A stretch of 64,000 bases of DNA from Terriglobus tenax. GTDB lineage: Bacteria; Acidobacteriota; Terriglobia; Terriglobales; Acidobacteriaceae. Position 1 is the stretch's first letter, and each line of letters opens with the position of its first letter. Position numbers and translations under genes: made by a program. The notes beneath the pieces are model-generated. The model saw only the letters and a program-made list of their open reading frames with translations, made no database searches and had not been told where the DNA came from. Where the stretch lies: the NCBI RefSeq assembly GCF_025685395.1, contig NZ_JAGSYA010000004.1:310001-374000 (forward strand), written 5' to 3'. Shown piece after piece: positions 27,345-35,776 of the stretch.

Positions 27345-30300
27345 CTAGAAGAGCAGCTTTGCACCAAACTGCAGCTGGCGAGGATCGATCGTCGTAGCCG
27401 AGATAACACCAAAACCAGCCACATTAAGCGTGTTAGCGGGGTTAGCAAAGTTCGTACTGTTCGTCAGATTGAAGGCATCCGCGCGCAGTTCGAAAGAAGT
27501 TCCTTCCAGCAATTTAGTGGTCTTGGCAAGGCTCATATTGACAACCTTCTGCCCAGGTCCAAACAGCATATTGCGACCGCTATTGCCATAGCCATAGGTT
27601 GGCGGGGCAGAAAATGCAGCTGTATTGATCCAATTCGTGATGCTACGGTTGGCCACGGCATACGGATCGCCACCATTCACACTCATATTCGCGCGCGAAG
27701 CATAGCTGTTTACTGCTGTGCTCTGATACAGGATGGAGAAGGGCGCGCCACTCAAAAGCCGGGTTACGCTCGTCACGCGCCATCCTTCAACCACGCGGGA
27801 GATCACGCTGCCTCGATTGTTAAGGAACATCTTCCCTGGACCAAATGGCAGGTCAAGGCCACCGGTAAAGTAGAAGGTCACACGGCGCACACCGTCGGCA
27901 TTACCACGATCACCACGCTGGTTATAAGGATCCTGAGGAGAGCCTGTATCCGGTACGTCGTCGATCGACTTTGTCCAGCTCAGGTTTGCCTGCATATAAA
28001 GCGAGCTCTTGAAGCGGCGAGTCCCCTGGATCTGCAACTGGTTGGTGAAGCCGGTTCCAGTAAAGCGCATACCGTAAATATTGCTGTATGGCTGGTATGG
28101 CAGAAAGTCCTGGTTGCTTTGTGTGCTGCTGCTGGGAGCAGCCAGGTCGCGTGGACGGTTCATTTCGTAGTTCACGTACGGAGCGTGAATCGCCCGATTG
28201 CCTACATACGAAATACGAAATCCGATTGAAGCAGGCAGCTTCTGTTCCAGCGAAAGGTTCCACTGCTGCGAGTAGGTGTTGTGCAGCTTCCGGTCCACGG
28301 AGTACAGCACCGGATTCGCAGTGACAACAGGAGACGTTGCAAATGGGTCGTCCAAAGAGATGGTCGGGGTTGTGCCACCGTTGTACTGCTGCGTCAGCTT
28401 GAAAGGCGGATTGCTGACGCCAAGCTGGTAGATTCCCTGATAAATCGCAGGCATGTTGTAGAAAATGCCATAGCCTCCGCGCAGAACCAGGTCCGTCGAA
28501 TTTGTAGGACGGAAGGCAAATCCGATACGGGGCGCAAAATTTGTTTTATCGGAAACAAGAACATCCGAACCCCAGCCCACCTGCTCCGATGTTTTATAGG
28601 GATACAAAGAGAGGAGCGTGGAATTCGCAGAGCTGGGCAACTGGCCGTTTACAGAGCGAACGACCAGGCTGCCGCTCGCAAAGTCAAAGTTCGTCCATCC
28701 ACCAAAACGCTCCGTTGGCTGGGTCTGTAACTCGTAGCGCAGTCCATAATAAACAGACAGGCGTTGTGTAATCTGCCAATCATCCTGAGCATAAAAGCCA
28801 TAGCGATTCTGATGGATCACATTCGAAGGAGAAACGGTAGAGCGAAGCGTTGATGTTGGAAGCCCCATCAGTGCGTTCCCAAGACCGTTCAGCGTATAGC
28901 GGCTTGACAGGAAGTTGAAGTAGCCAAGCGTCGTCGTGCTGGATCCGGGGTTCGTCGATACCTTCGTGATCTGAAGATCGGCTCCAGTTTTGAACGTGTG
29001 ATGACCACGATGCCAGATGAAGGTATCTCCATACTGCTGGGTCATCTGCGGATTTGAGCGCGAACCACCCGAATCTCCGATGCGTGTATATCCAGTAATG
29101 CTGAAGATAGGGATACCGCCGATCTCGTGCGGATACAGTCCAGGGAAAAGCTGCGTTCCATCAAAACTAGTATTTTGACCAAGGCGAGTGGATCGCATTG
29201 TGTAATACGAAACACGAAGCTCATTCGTCATAGACGCTGAAAGAATGCGTGTATAGGTAAGTGCTCCGGATTTTGTCTGGAAGCCGGCGTCGGAATAGTT
29301 TCCATACTGGACCGGATAACCAAGGTTGACGAAATAAAGACCACTTTCCGCCCAGTTCGCGTCAAACGCGATGCGATTCTTCGGGTTGAAAACGTGCTCC
29401 AGCTTACCGGAATACCGATTCAAGTCCAGATTCGTGGCGCGCGGCTGCTTCAGGTTGGAGGTTGCGAACGTTGTATTTGCACGCGGCACAAGCTGAAGAA
29501 TGGTCTGGAACTTCTGATTCAACATCGAATCGGGAATTTTGTTATTCGCAAAGTAGGTCAGTGTATACGGATTGCGAATCGCCGTCGTGAACTGTCCCGT
29601 GCGCTGGGCATCTGTTGGAACAGTAAAGATACCTTGGCGTTGCTGGCGTTGTGAAAAGCGCTCCGCCGATACGAAAAAGAATGTGTGATTCTTGACGATC
29701 GGACCACCAAAGGTACCGCCAAATTCATTGCGGTTGAACGGCAGGCGCGCCGTTCCCAGCGTCTTGGCAAAGTACTCATTTGCGGCAACAGCACTATTGC
29801 GGTTGAACTCAAACAACGTGCCGTGAAACTTGTTCGTGCCACCCTTGGTGGTCATGACAACCGCAACCGAACTGGCATACTCGGCCTTAGCCGCATTGCT
29901 CTCGATCTTCACATCCTGAATTGAGTCCAGCGATGGCTGCGTCGTCAGAGACGTTGAGTAAGCATACGAACCGCCACCGTTGCCACGGTCATCGTAGGTT
30001 ACACCGTTTACCTGGAAGCTGGTACCACCCCAGTGTTGCGAACCCGAGATCTTGGGATTGGAGTCCGAGCCGTCACCGCTGTTGCCCGGCGCGGTGGCAA
30101 TGATCGCAGAGATGGTACGGCCATTTGCCGGCAGTTCTACCAGTGCCTTGGAGTCGGTAACCGTCGCGATGGAGGGCGAGTCTGTGGTCGTCACGCCGGC
30201 ATCCGGCTTCACTTCCACAACCTCCGTCACGCCGCCGACATTCAGCGCGACATTGTTGCGGAGAACCTGGTTCAGGACGAGGTGAGCGTCCTTGATCTCC

Positions 30301-30554
30301 GCCGCCTTATAGCCCTGCGCGGCAATGCGGATGGTATAGGTTCCTGCTACCAGGTTGGTCGCGGAATACTCGCCTGCGCGGTTCGTCGTTACGACAGTCG
30401 TCACTCCCGTGCTCTGATTGATGACCTCAACACGGGCTCCAACGACCACGCCTTCGGCGTCGGAAACCGTACCGAGCAGTGTGCCGGTGGTGCTTTGACA
30501 GAGTGCAACAGAGACTGACAACAAACAGATACATAGAGCGATCAAACGTTTCAT
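27345..30554 (-). CDS. TonB-dependent receptor, Oar-like (receptor 1)
   Basis: 1069 residues from ATG 30554 (GGAG 8 bases upstream) with a signal peptide MKRLIALCICLLSVSVALC. Residues ~22-105 form a carboxypeptidase-regulatory-like beta domain (GTLLGTVSDAEGVVVGARVEV). A plug domain follows with VMTTKGGTNKFHGTLFEFNRN near residue 225. The rest is a beta-barrel ending in the aromatic LLF. This type imports oligosaccharides or other large ligands in Acidobacteriota and needs no SusD. Its promoter region holds palindrome site 2 and is shared with an IclR gene. Codon choice looks less C-ending than in the two other receptors of the window. Confidence 0.9.
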   Translation of the reverse strand: MKRLIALCICLLSVSVALCQSTTGTLLGTVSDAEGVVVGARVEVINQSTGVTTVVTTNRAGEYSATNLVAGTYTIRIAAQGYKAAEIKDAHLVLNQVLRNNVALNVGGVTEVVEVKPDAGVTTTDSPSIATVTDSKALVELPANGRTISAIIATAPGNSGDGSDSNPKISGSQHWGGTSFQVNGVTYDDRGNGGGSYAYSTSLTTQPSLDSIQDVKIESNAAKAEYASSVAVVMTTKGGTNKFHGTLFEFNRNSAVAANEYFAKTLGTARLPFNRNEFGGTFGGPIVKNHTFFFVSAERFSQRQQRQGIFTVPTDAQRTGQFTTAIRNPYTLTYFANNKIPDSMLNQKFQTILQLVPRANTTFATSNLKQPRATNLDLNRYSGKLEHVFNPKNRIAFDANWAESGLYFVNLGYPVQYGNYSDAGFQTKSGALTYTRILSASMTNELRVSYYTMRSTRLGQNTSFDGTQLFPGLYPHEIGGIPIFSITGYTRIGDSGGSRSNPQMTQQYGDTFIWHRGHHTFKTGADLQITKVSTNPGSSTTTLGYFNFLSSRYTLNGLGNALMGLPTSTLRSTVSPSNVIHQNRYGFYAQDDWQITQRLSVYYGLRYELQTQPTERFGGWTNFDFASGSLVVRSVNGQLPSSANSTLLSLYPYKTSEQVGWGSDVLVSDKTNFAPRIGFAFRPTNSTDLVLRGGYGIFYNMPAIYQGIYQLGVSNPPFKLTQQYNGGTTPTISLDDPFATSPVVTANPVLYSVDRKLHNTYSQQWNLSLEQKLPASIGFRISYVGNRAIHAPYVNYEMNRPRDLAAPSSSTQSNQDFLPYQPYSNIYGMRFTGTGFTNQLQIQGTRRFKSSLYMQANLSWTKSIDDVPDTGSPQDPYNQRGDRGNADGVRRVTFYFTGGLDLPFGPGKMFLNNRGSVISRVVEGWRVTSVTRLLSGAPFSILYQSTAVNSYASRANMSVNGGDPYAVANRSITNWINTAAFSAPPTYGYGNSGRNMLFGPGQKVVNMSLAKTTKLLEGTSFELRADAFNLTNSTNFANPANTLNVAGFGVISATTIDPRQLQFGAKLLF

Positions 30555-30699
30555 CGGTCGTTCTCCGGGAGTGTGGCTAAGTGGGATTCCAAAGGATGGC
30601 TCGACCGATAAATCGAAACAAGACCTCGGCCAGGAACATCCGAAATACTGGACAAGAGATGAAAATCTGGTCAAAGTTCCATGACTCTCTCTTGCGATA

Positions 30700-30724
30700 T
30701 TCTTACTAGTAGAATACGTTTTAT
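30700..30724. promoter_or_regulatory. Degenerate palindromic operator, site 2
   Basis: GTAGAATACGTTTTAT (30709-30724) matches GTAGAA-N4-TTCTAC at 10 of 12 fixed bases. Upstream, TTCTTA at 30700-30705 stands three bases from GTAGAA, the same spacing as the extra half-site TTCTAC before site 3. It lies in the divergent gap between TonB receptor 1 and the IclR gene at 30803, where an autoregulated IclR protein would be expected to bind. Confidence 0.55.
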
Positions 30725-30802
30725 TTTGTACACCAAGAATACACAAATTCCTCGCAGGCAGAACCTGTAATCTTCAAAAGAAAAATAGGTCCACGGAAAG
30801 AC

Positions 30803-31600
30803 ATGGCCGCTAAGAATCACATCGATCTCGTCGTAAAGACACTTGCCGTTCTGGAGTCTTTGGCCGTCAGCGAACACGGCAAGGCATTGAAAGAAATTGC
30901 AGCGGAAGTTGGCCTGGTAAAAAGCTCGGTCTTCCGCATCCTCTTCACGTTGAAGGAAGCTGGCTACGTGGAGCAGACGGATGCCAGCGGCATCTACCGG
31001 CTTACGCTGAAGTCAAGCGGACTGGCGCGGCGAAACACGGATCGGCTACGGCTTGCCGATGTCGCGCGGCCCCATCTTTCACGTCTGCGCGACCAACTGG
31101 ATGAGTCTGTTGCACTGGCTGAGCGCCGCCCGCAATCGGTCGTGCTCATTGACGTACTGGAGACATCGCATCCGCTTCGTCTGTCATTTCAGATTGGAGA
31201 TGATTGCCCCATCCACGCAACGGCACTTGGCAAGGCTGTAGCTGCATTTCTCGCCCCGGATGAGTTCTCGATGCTGGTTCCCGACATCAAACTGCCGCAA
31301 TACACGGATCGCACCAAGACCAAAGTGTTGCAGCTGAAATCGGAGCTCGCACTCGTCCACAAGAACGGCTATTCGCTGAACGATGAAGAAACAGTAGCAG
31401 GGGCCCTGCTTGTCGGAGCTCCTCTGTTTGATTCGGCTCGCAATGTCTGCGGCGCCATCAGTGTCAACACACCTACGGCGCGTTGCTCGACCAAACGCAA
31501 GCAGCTATTGATTGAATCCGTGATTGACGCCGGCCATCTCATTTCGCAGGACCTGCGAAACATCAGCTACCTTCACCCCCAGACAAAACCCGTCAACTGA
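30803..31600 (+). CDS. IclR-family transcriptional regulator A
   Basis: 265 residues. The N-terminal winged helix spans about residues 8-65 (LAVLESLAVSEHGKALKEIAAEVGLVKSSVFRILFTLKEAGYV in outline). The IclR effector domain follows, with VLIDVLETSHPLRLSFQIGDDCPIHATALGKAVAAFL containing the conserved H-x-T-A-L-G-K motif, and GYSLNDEETVAGALLVGAPLF. IclR proteins commonly sense sugar acids or aromatics and repress or activate neighbouring catabolic genes. It is divergent from TonB receptor 1, with palindrome site 2 between, and convergent with the end of the sugar-acid operon. Confidence 0.9.
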   Translation: MAAKNHIDLVVKTLAVLESLAVSEHGKALKEIAAEVGLVKSSVFRILFTLKEAGYVEQTDASGIYRLTLKSSGLARRNTDRLRLADVARPHLSRLRDQLDESVALAERRPQSVVLIDVLETSHPLRLSFQIGDDCPIHATALGKAVAAFLAPDEFSMLVPDIKLPQYTDRTKTKVLQLKSELALVHKNGYSLNDEETVAGALLVGAPLFDSARNVCGAISVNTPTARCSTKRKQLLIESVIDAGHLISQDLRNISYLHPQTKPVN

Positions 31601-31653
31601 CACGGATCCCTCTGGAACGTGTCTACGTTTCGTCTGCAACGCATCGTGTCGAC

Positions 31654-32415
31654 CTAGAACTTCAGCGCGAAGCCTCCGTCGACACGAAGCGTTGCTCCGG
31701 TGATGTAGCTGGCATCGTCTGAGCATAGGAATGCCACGGCTTTCGCGACCTCATCGATACTTCCGAGCCTTTCCATCGGAAGCGTCTTGGCGCGATCGAG
31801 AATCTCCTGTTCTGAGTTATGAACCCGCTCTCCGGGCGTATCGACCCATCCCGGCTCGATCGTGTTCACACGAATGCGTTCGTTCGCAAGTTCAAGCGCC
31901 AGTGATGCAGCAAGATGATTCACCCCCGCCTTTGCCATGTTGTACGCCGCAGCATTCGGGTAAGGCCGCTCTGCGTGCACGGAGCTGATCATAACGATGC
32001 ATCCCCCGCTTGCCTGCTTCACCATCTGCTGAGCCGCGAAGTAGGAGAAGAGATACACACCCCACTGGCTGACCAGCATCGTACGTTGTGCATCCTCAAG
32101 CGATGTCTGCAGAAACGGCTTGCGTACGCTGACGGCCGCATTGTTCACCAGGATATCGATGCGACCAAACCCAGCCAAAACGTCGGCAAGCCCGGTCCGC
32201 ACCTGCTCTTCTCGGGAGACATCCGCGCGTACTGCAATCGCTTTCCGTCCCATACCGTGTATCGCGGCGACTGCCTCTGCGGCAGCTTCTTCATTGCCGC
32301 AATCAACAATAGCCACGTCCGCACCACGGCGTGCAAGCTCAAGGGCGGCGCCACGGCCAATGCCGCGCGCCGCTCCTGTAATCACTGCCACTTTTCCTGC
32401 AAGTGAGTTCGGCAT
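31654..32415 (-). CDS. Short-chain dehydrogenase/reductase (SDR)
   Basis: 253 residues from ATG 32415, four bases after the dehydratase stop. The classical SDR motifs are intact: TGAARGIG (cofactor), NNAA near residue 92, catalytic serine in MISSVH, YNMAK (Tyr and Lys of YxxxK), and PGWVDTPG. D48 after the second strand (VAIVDCG) suggests NAD rather than NADP. As the last gene of the minus-strand sugar-acid operon it could oxidise a 2-keto-3-deoxy acid before hydrolytic cleavage by the FAH protein of the other arm. That follows known L-fuconate and L-rhamnonate pathways and is inferred. Confidence 0.85.
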   Translation of the reverse strand: MPNSLAGKVAVITGAARGIGRGAALELARRGADVAIVDCGNEEAAAEAVAAIHGMGRKAIAVRADVSREEQVRTGLADVLAGFGRIDILVNNAAVSVRKPFLQTSLEDAQRTMLVSQWGVYLFSYFAAQQMVKQASGGCIVMISSVHAERPYPNAAAYNMAKAGVNHLAASLALELANERIRVNTIEPGWVDTPGERVHNSEQEILDRAKTLPMERLGSIDEVAKAVAFLCSDDASYITGATLRVDGGFALKF

Positions 32416-32419
32416 CGTT

Positions 32420-33583
32420 CTACCAGTCTGCCACCGAACCATCACGATGGTTATAAGCCATGGTGACTTCCGGCTGGAAGGGATACTTCGCTGCTTCCTT
32501 CTCGTTGATGTCGATACCCAGTCCCGGCTTGGTCGGCGCCGTGCACTGGCCGGCTTCCAGGGGAATGAACTCGGTCACAATATCGTTGCGCCACGGCACA
32601 TCCGCGCGCACCATCTCCTGGATCAGGTAGTTCGGTGTAGCGAAACCAACGTGCGTAGAAGATGCCGTGCTGACCGGACCCTGCGGATTGTGGCAGGCAA
32701 CCGAAATCTGGTAGGCCTCTGCCATCGCCGCAATACGGCGAGCCTCGCTGATACCACCGCAGTGCGAGACATCCGGCTGCACGATCGAGCAGCCACGCTT
32801 CTCAAACAGTTCACGGAACTCCCAGCGGCCGACCAGGCGCTCCCCGGTTGCGATAGGCATGGGGAGATGACGCGCGACCTCCACCAGTCCGTCAATGTGC
32901 TCGGGCCAGCAGGGCTCCTCATACCAGTACAGGTTATAGTCCACCAGCATGCGGCCGAACTGAATCGCAGCAGCAGGCGTACAACGCGCATGCAGGTCCA
33001 GCATGATGTCGAAATCGTCACCAACAGCATTGCGCATCGCCTCAACGCATTTTGCTGCGCGCTTCAGCGTTGATGCGCTCTCGATGTATTCCGACACCGG
33101 GATCGGCATGGCCTTCACTGCAGTGAAGCCCTTTTCCACGCTGATCTGAATCCGCTCGGCAAACTCGCTCGGATCAATCGTCTTATACATGTTTTCGAGC
33201 AGGCCGCCGCCCAGGTGGTCGTAGAAGCGAAGCGTATCGCGCACCGGCCCACCCAGAAGGTTGCAGACCGGTTCGCCCAGGGCCTTACCTTTGATGTCCC
33301 AAAGAGCCTGGTCAATGCCACTCATCGCCGAGTAGTTCGTGATGCCACCACGCCAGAAATACTGGCGATGCATAATCTGCCAGATGTGCTCAATGCGACG
33401 GGGGTCCTGGCCGATGAGCAACACGCTCAAATCTTCTACCGCGCCAACCACGCCTTTCGTCTTCCACTCAAGCGTCGCTTCGCCCCAACCATACAGGCCG
33501 GGCTGGTCTGTTTCTACCTTCACAAAAATCCAGTTGCGCATGCGAGCATTCACAACCAGGGTTGAAATCTTCGTAATCTTCAC
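32420..33583 (-). CDS. Enolase-superfamily sugar-acid dehydratase, D-galactonate dehydratase-like
   Basis: 387 residues from GTG 33583, overlapping the upstream stop in GTGA. Metal ligands D196 (LDLHA), E222 (WYEEP) and E248 (TGERL) are 26 residues apart. H198, D271 (VQPDVSH), H298 (CHNPQGP) and E323 follow. From family knowledge, D-galactonate dehydratase (DgoD) uses D183/H185, E209, E235, D258, H285 and E310, a constant offset of 13 throughout. The enzyme should therefore abstract a proton alpha to a sugar-acid carboxylate and remove water to give a 2-keto-3-deoxy acid. The stereochemistry of the substrate is not proven. It is cytoplasmic and part of the seven-gene operon. Confidence 0.85.
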   Translation of the reverse strand: MKITKISTLVVNARMRNWIFVKVETDQPGLYGWGEATLEWKTKGVVGAVEDLSVLLIGQDPRRIEHIWQIMHRQYFWRGGITNYSAMSGIDQALWDIKGKALGEPVCNLLGGPVRDTLRFYDHLGGGLLENMYKTIDPSEFAERIQISVEKGFTAVKAMPIPVSEYIESASTLKRAAKCVEAMRNAVGDDFDIMLDLHARCTPAAAIQFGRMLVDYNLYWYEEPCWPEHIDGLVEVARHLPMPIATGERLVGRWEFRELFEKRGCSIVQPDVSHCGGISEARRIAAMAEAYQISVACHNPQGPVSTASSTHVGFATPNYLIQEMVRADVPWRNDIVTEFIPLEAGQCTAPTKPGLGIDINEKEAAKYPFQPEVTMAYNHRDGSVADW

Positions 33584-34989
33584 ACGTGCCTCACTTCATC
33601 CAATAGTTCGTTCATTACTTTCAGCGTCGTCGCTACAACAACGTCCGCCGCATCTTCTGAGAAAGGTGTCGCCGCCACCTCGTACCCACCGGTCACATAC
33701 GCTTCTCGATCGGGGATATAGCCGAACCCGCCATTCGAATAGCCCGACACGAAGGTGAACGACGAAGGTGCCTGCTCTCGGATTCGTGTCCCAATTGATG
33801 AGAACGGCTCACCCGGCATGGAGACCAGGGCAATCTCCCCGATACAAATCACCTGTAACTGCCATGGTGTGTGTGTTTTTTCGCTGTAGAGATTTGCGTT
33901 GCCAAGCCGCCAGCCCATCTGCGTCGCGCGCGCCTGTAAACGGCGCATCTCCTCCGTCTTCCCTGCGATGCGCAACTCCTGTACCTGCGCCCACAACGTA
34001 TCCAGGTCAGCCGCAATCTTCTCTGCAGCTTCCTGTCTGCGAATGGGCAACTGCATCGCAAGCGAGCGAAACGCAAGCTTCGGTTGCACCTGCGGAAGCG
34101 ACTCATAGCTGTACTGCGCGATGTTCGCGCCGGATGGCATCACCGACTCAAAGCGTGCCGTCTGCGGTTGTGTGGCAAGTGCACCGGCAACAGCAGCCGC
34201 TGCCAGCCCAAGCTCATGACCAAGCTGGTGATAGATCGAAAGATCGCCCGTAAATCCACGACGCGGTCCAAGATCGCCTGCCGCGCCTTGCAAAAAGACG
34301 CACACGCCACCAATCTCACGCTCCACAGTCTGCCGCATCGGCCCGGGATAATCCGGAGAAAATCGTACATTCTGCCAGCCGCATGTCGTCGGATGACAGG
34401 CGTAGTGCACCACGCTGGCAAACGCCGCACCGTCTTCGCAATCAAACCGGATGACTCCAAGCGAGTGGTCCGCAGGAACATCTTCGTTGACTCCAACGAC
34501 AGTCCCGCCATCCGGCGCAACAACCCGGCGGTTGCGATTGATGAATGCCTGTCCCTTGCCCGCAGCAACACGCACCGGGACCATCTGCTGTAAAGCCTGC
34601 CATGCCGCACCGGCGATACGCAGCGGAAGACCCTCAAGATAGCTGATGGCCATATCCAGGCCATCGCCGATGTTCTTCAGGCGAAAGGTATTCGGCCCCG
34701 CATGAGTATGGCTGCAGGAGAACCGGATGGCATTCGCCGGTACACCGGTCAACTGCTCCACCGCAGTTACGATCTTCGTCGTCCAATCCGTATCGAAGCC
34801 AATCGCATCTGCGTCGATGATGAGCACACGCGTGTCGTCCTGCTGTAAGGCAAGCGCAGTAACGATCATGGGCATATCCGCACCCACACCACGCTCATGC
34901 GTCTGGGCTCCCCAACCTCCTTGCGGAGTTCCAGGGGCCGGCGTAATGTCACACCGGCCAACTCCGGCCAACAGTACGCTATTCTGCAT
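33580..34989 (-). CDS. Neutral/alkaline ceramidase N-terminal-domain protein, function unknown
   Basis: 469 residues from ATG 34989 (an alternative GTG stands at 34999). The start overlaps the IclR B stop by 11 bases. The fold signature is DITPAPGTPQGG near the N-terminus, CSHTHAGPNT (metal histidines), HYACHPTTCG, and QGAAGDLGPRRG. In true neutral ceramidase the nucleophilic serine lies in GDVSPN; here the equivalent is GDLGP with glycine, and the C-terminal domain is missing. It has no signal peptide, so a lipid-ceramide role is unlikely. A metal-dependent hydrolase acting on a sugar derivative is possible. I would not name a reaction. Confidence 0.75.
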   Translation of the reverse strand: MQNSVLLAGVGRCDITPAPGTPQGGWGAQTHERGVGADMPMIVTALALQQDDTRVLIIDADAIGFDTDWTTKIVTAVEQLTGVPANAIRFSCSHTHAGPNTFRLKNIGDGLDMAISYLEGLPLRIAGAAWQALQQMVPVRVAAGKGQAFINRNRRVVAPDGGTVVGVNEDVPADHSLGVIRFDCEDGAAFASVVHYACHPTTCGWQNVRFSPDYPGPMRQTVEREIGGVCVFLQGAAGDLGPRRGFTGDLSIYHQLGHELGLAAAAVAGALATQPQTARFESVMPSGANIAQYSYESLPQVQPKLAFRSLAMQLPIRRQEAAEKIAADLDTLWAQVQELRIAGKTEEMRRLQARATQMGWRLGNANLYSEKTHTPWQLQVICIGEIALVSMPGEPFSSIGTRIREQAPSSFTFVSGYSNGGFGYIPDREAYVTGGYEVAATPFSEDAADVVVATTLKVMNELLDEVRHV

Positions 34990-35758
34990 CGTCAACACCA
35001 CTCTGCAAACGTTCGGCGATAATCCGTGCGGTGTGATGCAACCGTGCCACCAGCGCGGGAATTAGGTTGTCGCGAATCTGCTGTGTTGTTCCAGAGACAC
35101 TCAGTGCCGCGAGAAATTCATTGCGAACACTGAACATGGGGACAGCAAGGCAGCGGATGTCCAGCTCTTCTTCCTGGTTATCCAGCGCATAGCCCTGCTC
35201 TGCCACGCGACGCAGTTCTTCCCGCAGCAGGCTGGTCATCGTGATGGTATTCCGGGTATAACGTGCAAAGACGCCGCGCGACAGAACCTTCGTACGGAAG
35301 CCCTCGGAGGCGTATCCCAACAATACTTTGCCAACCCCGGTGCAATGCAGGTTCGTCCGCTTACCCGGATACGTCTCCATGCTGACCAGTCCCGGCCCCT
35401 GTACTTTCTGGATATAGACAGCCTGTGTCTGATCAAGGATGGCGAGGTGGCTTGTCAGCAGTGTTTGCGTCGAAAACCGGCGCATTGGCCGCAGCGCGGC
35501 AACGGCCATACGATCCGGCCGCACAGCATCCCGGCCAAGCATGTATGCCTTGGTCGACAGCATGCAGTTGCGTTGCGAGGCATCGCGTGTCAGGTAGCCG
35601 CATCGCTCCAGCGTAAGAGCAATCGTGTGTGCCGTGCTGCGCGGAATCGCGAGCTTCCTGCTGAGATCAGCAATGTTCATACCGCTTTTTGCATAATCAA
35701 GAGCTTCGAGCATGGCGAACGCCCGCTCGACCGCTGGTACGCTCTTCGTCATTTGCAT
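34979..35758 (-). CDS. IclR-family transcriptional regulator B
   Basis: 259 residues. A winged helix lies at residues ~7-65 (NIADLSRKLAIPRSTAHTIALTLERCGYL). The effector domain has VYIQKVQGPGLVSMETYPGKRTNLHCTGVGKVLLGYAS, with C in place of the common A of the HxTAxGK region, and GYALDNQEEELDIRCLAVPMF. It lies inside the sugar-acid operon, 18 bases after the symporter gene, so it should be made together with the enzymes it may control. With IclR A 3.4 kb away there are two candidates for the GTAGAA-N4-TTCTAC palindrome; sequence alone does not decide between them. Confidence 0.88.
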   Translation of the reverse strand: MQMTKSVPAVERAFAMLEALDYAKSGMNIADLSRKLAIPRSTAHTIALTLERCGYLTRDASQRNCMLSTKAYMLGRDAVRPDRMAVAALRPMRRFSTQTLLTSHLAILDQTQAVYIQKVQGPGLVSMETYPGKRTNLHCTGVGKVLLGYASEGFRTKVLSRGVFARYTRNTITMTSLLREELRRVAEQGYALDNQEEELDIRCLAVPMFSVRNEFLAALSVSGTTQQIRDNLIPALVARLHHTARIIAERLQSGVDDAE

Positions 35759-35776
35759 TCGTTCTCCCTTCCCCCA

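Noticed and set aside
31598-31621. GACACG/CGTGTC hairpin between IclR A and the SDR gene as terminator
   Set aside because: Only a 6-base stem with a long loop and no T-run; too weak to report as a terminator.
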